Origin: DASPMP01 sp035758925
GTDB lineage: Bacteria > Gemmatimonadota > Gemmatimonadetes > Gemmatimonadales > Gemmatimonadaceae
DNA length: 6,318 nt
NCBI GenBank assembly: GCA_035758925.1
Contig: DASTVV010000030.1
Location: 1 to 6,318, forward strand
Direction: 5' to 3'
The notes under the pieces: model-generated
Told to the model about the DNA's origin: nothing
What the model saw: the letters and a program-made list of their open reading frames with translations, nothing else
Databases searched by the model: none
Part shown: one piece after another, positions 5,833-6,318 of the stretch
Numbering within the stretch: the first letter of the stretch is position 1
Layout: every line of letters starts with the position of its first letter
Translations under genes and position numbers: made by a program

Positions 5833-6318
5833 CTAGGCCGTGTCGCGCCGCTCGGACGGAGACGCCGCCTGGGGCGACGGCCGCTCAATCGAGTGGCGGA
5901 ACTGTTCGCGGAGCCCGGGGTGCGCGCGCAGCAGATACCAGCCCATCCCGGCCGCCGCCAGCAAGTTGCCGATCATCACGTTGTACCACGCGAGCGAGCC
6001 AAGTGGCGTCCACCGCTGGAGCACTCCGGAGAGCGCATAGAACCCCAATTCCATGGCCGCGAAGAGCACGACGAAGCCCATCAGGATGGACGGCTCCCGA
6101 TTCGCCACGTTCACGATCATCGCCGCGATCAGACCGACCATGATGAACGCTGCGTAGTGGAAGATCGTGTAGATCAGGACGAACACGAACATGCTCTGGG
6201 TTGCCGGCACCGGGCCAAAGACGCTCAGCAATCCACGCCCGAGCGTCGCGGGCGTGAAGAGCGGGTGTCCGGCAATCAGGTCGACGAAGAAGAACCACAC
6301 GGCGATGACGCTCGCGCC
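5833..6318 (-). CDS. Multi-spanning membrane protein of unknown function, partial (N-terminus missing)
   Basis: The frame is open to the window edge, so the 161 residues seen are the C-terminal part; the GTG at 6300 is internal (the frame continues upstream as GASVIA). I do not recognise the family. Hydrophobic segments lie at about fragment residues 1-16 (cut by the edge), 43-69, 77-100 and 109-130. They are joined by short polar loops and followed by a charged, Ser/Pro/Arg-rich tail that is probably cytoplasmic. Polar residues inside the segments include H54 in segment two and E90 in segment three, which might be functional. The short loop PLFTPATLG between segments one and two looks like a conserved turn, but that is a guess. 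It ends with TAG 14 bases before the oxidoreductase start, so the two probably form an operon and could share a redox or membrane-quinone role. No transporter signature is visible. Confidence 0.75.
   Translation of the reverse strand, partial: GASVIAVWFFFVDLIAGHPLFTPATLGRGLLSVFGPVPATQSMFVFVLIYTIFHYAAFIMVGLIAAMIVNVANREPSILMGFVVLFAAMELGFYALSGVLQRWTPLGSLAWYNVMIGNLLAAAGMGWYLLRAHPGLREQFRHSIERPSPQAASPSERRDTA

Overview
The window is a high-GC stretch of bacterial chromosome with five protein genes and no RNA genes, mobile elements or CRISPR. The gene types point to a Gram-negative envelope: an OmpA-type peptidoglycan-binding protein, a membrane-anchored lytic transglycosylase, a bacterial trehalase/glucoamylase-type GH15 enzyme and an erythromycin-esterase-family hydrolase. 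The mix and the style of the proteins remind me of Gemmatimonadota. That is an impression from the protein sequences and was not tested by any search.

Layout. Bases 1-873 (+) are the C-terminal half of a GH15 glycoside hydrolase whose start lies outside the window. It converges on a membrane-anchored SLT-type lytic transglycosylase (949-1794, -). That gene diverges, across a 232-base spacer, from a DUF937/transmembrane/OmpA fusion protein (2027-3286, +). A strong intrinsic terminator at 3311-3339 separates the OmpA gene from the converging erythromycin-esterase-family gene (3347-4717, -). Upstream of the esterase on the same strand are a zinc-free quinone oxidoreductase-like MDR enzyme (4832-5818, TTG start) and, 14 bases further upstream, a partial multi-spanning membrane protein of unknown function (5833 to the window edge).

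How they may work together. The divergent transglycosylase and OmpA genes both act on or bind peptidoglycan and may share control through their common spacer. The membrane protein and oxidoreductase look like a two-gene operon, with the ribosome binding site of the second directly abutting the stop of the first. The esterase may be read from the same transcript. However, a 41-base tract of only G and T on the + strand (only A and C in the mRNA sense) lies between oxidoreductase and esterase, and it could form a G-quadruplex or act in Rho-dependent termination.

Most of the window is ordinary, recognisable housekeeping or accessory sequence. The observations most worth a second look are the G/T tract, the topology of the DUF937-OmpA fusion, and the altered active-site neighbourhood and cysteine-rich tail of the transglycosylase. 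I found no evidence of a new multi-gene system.
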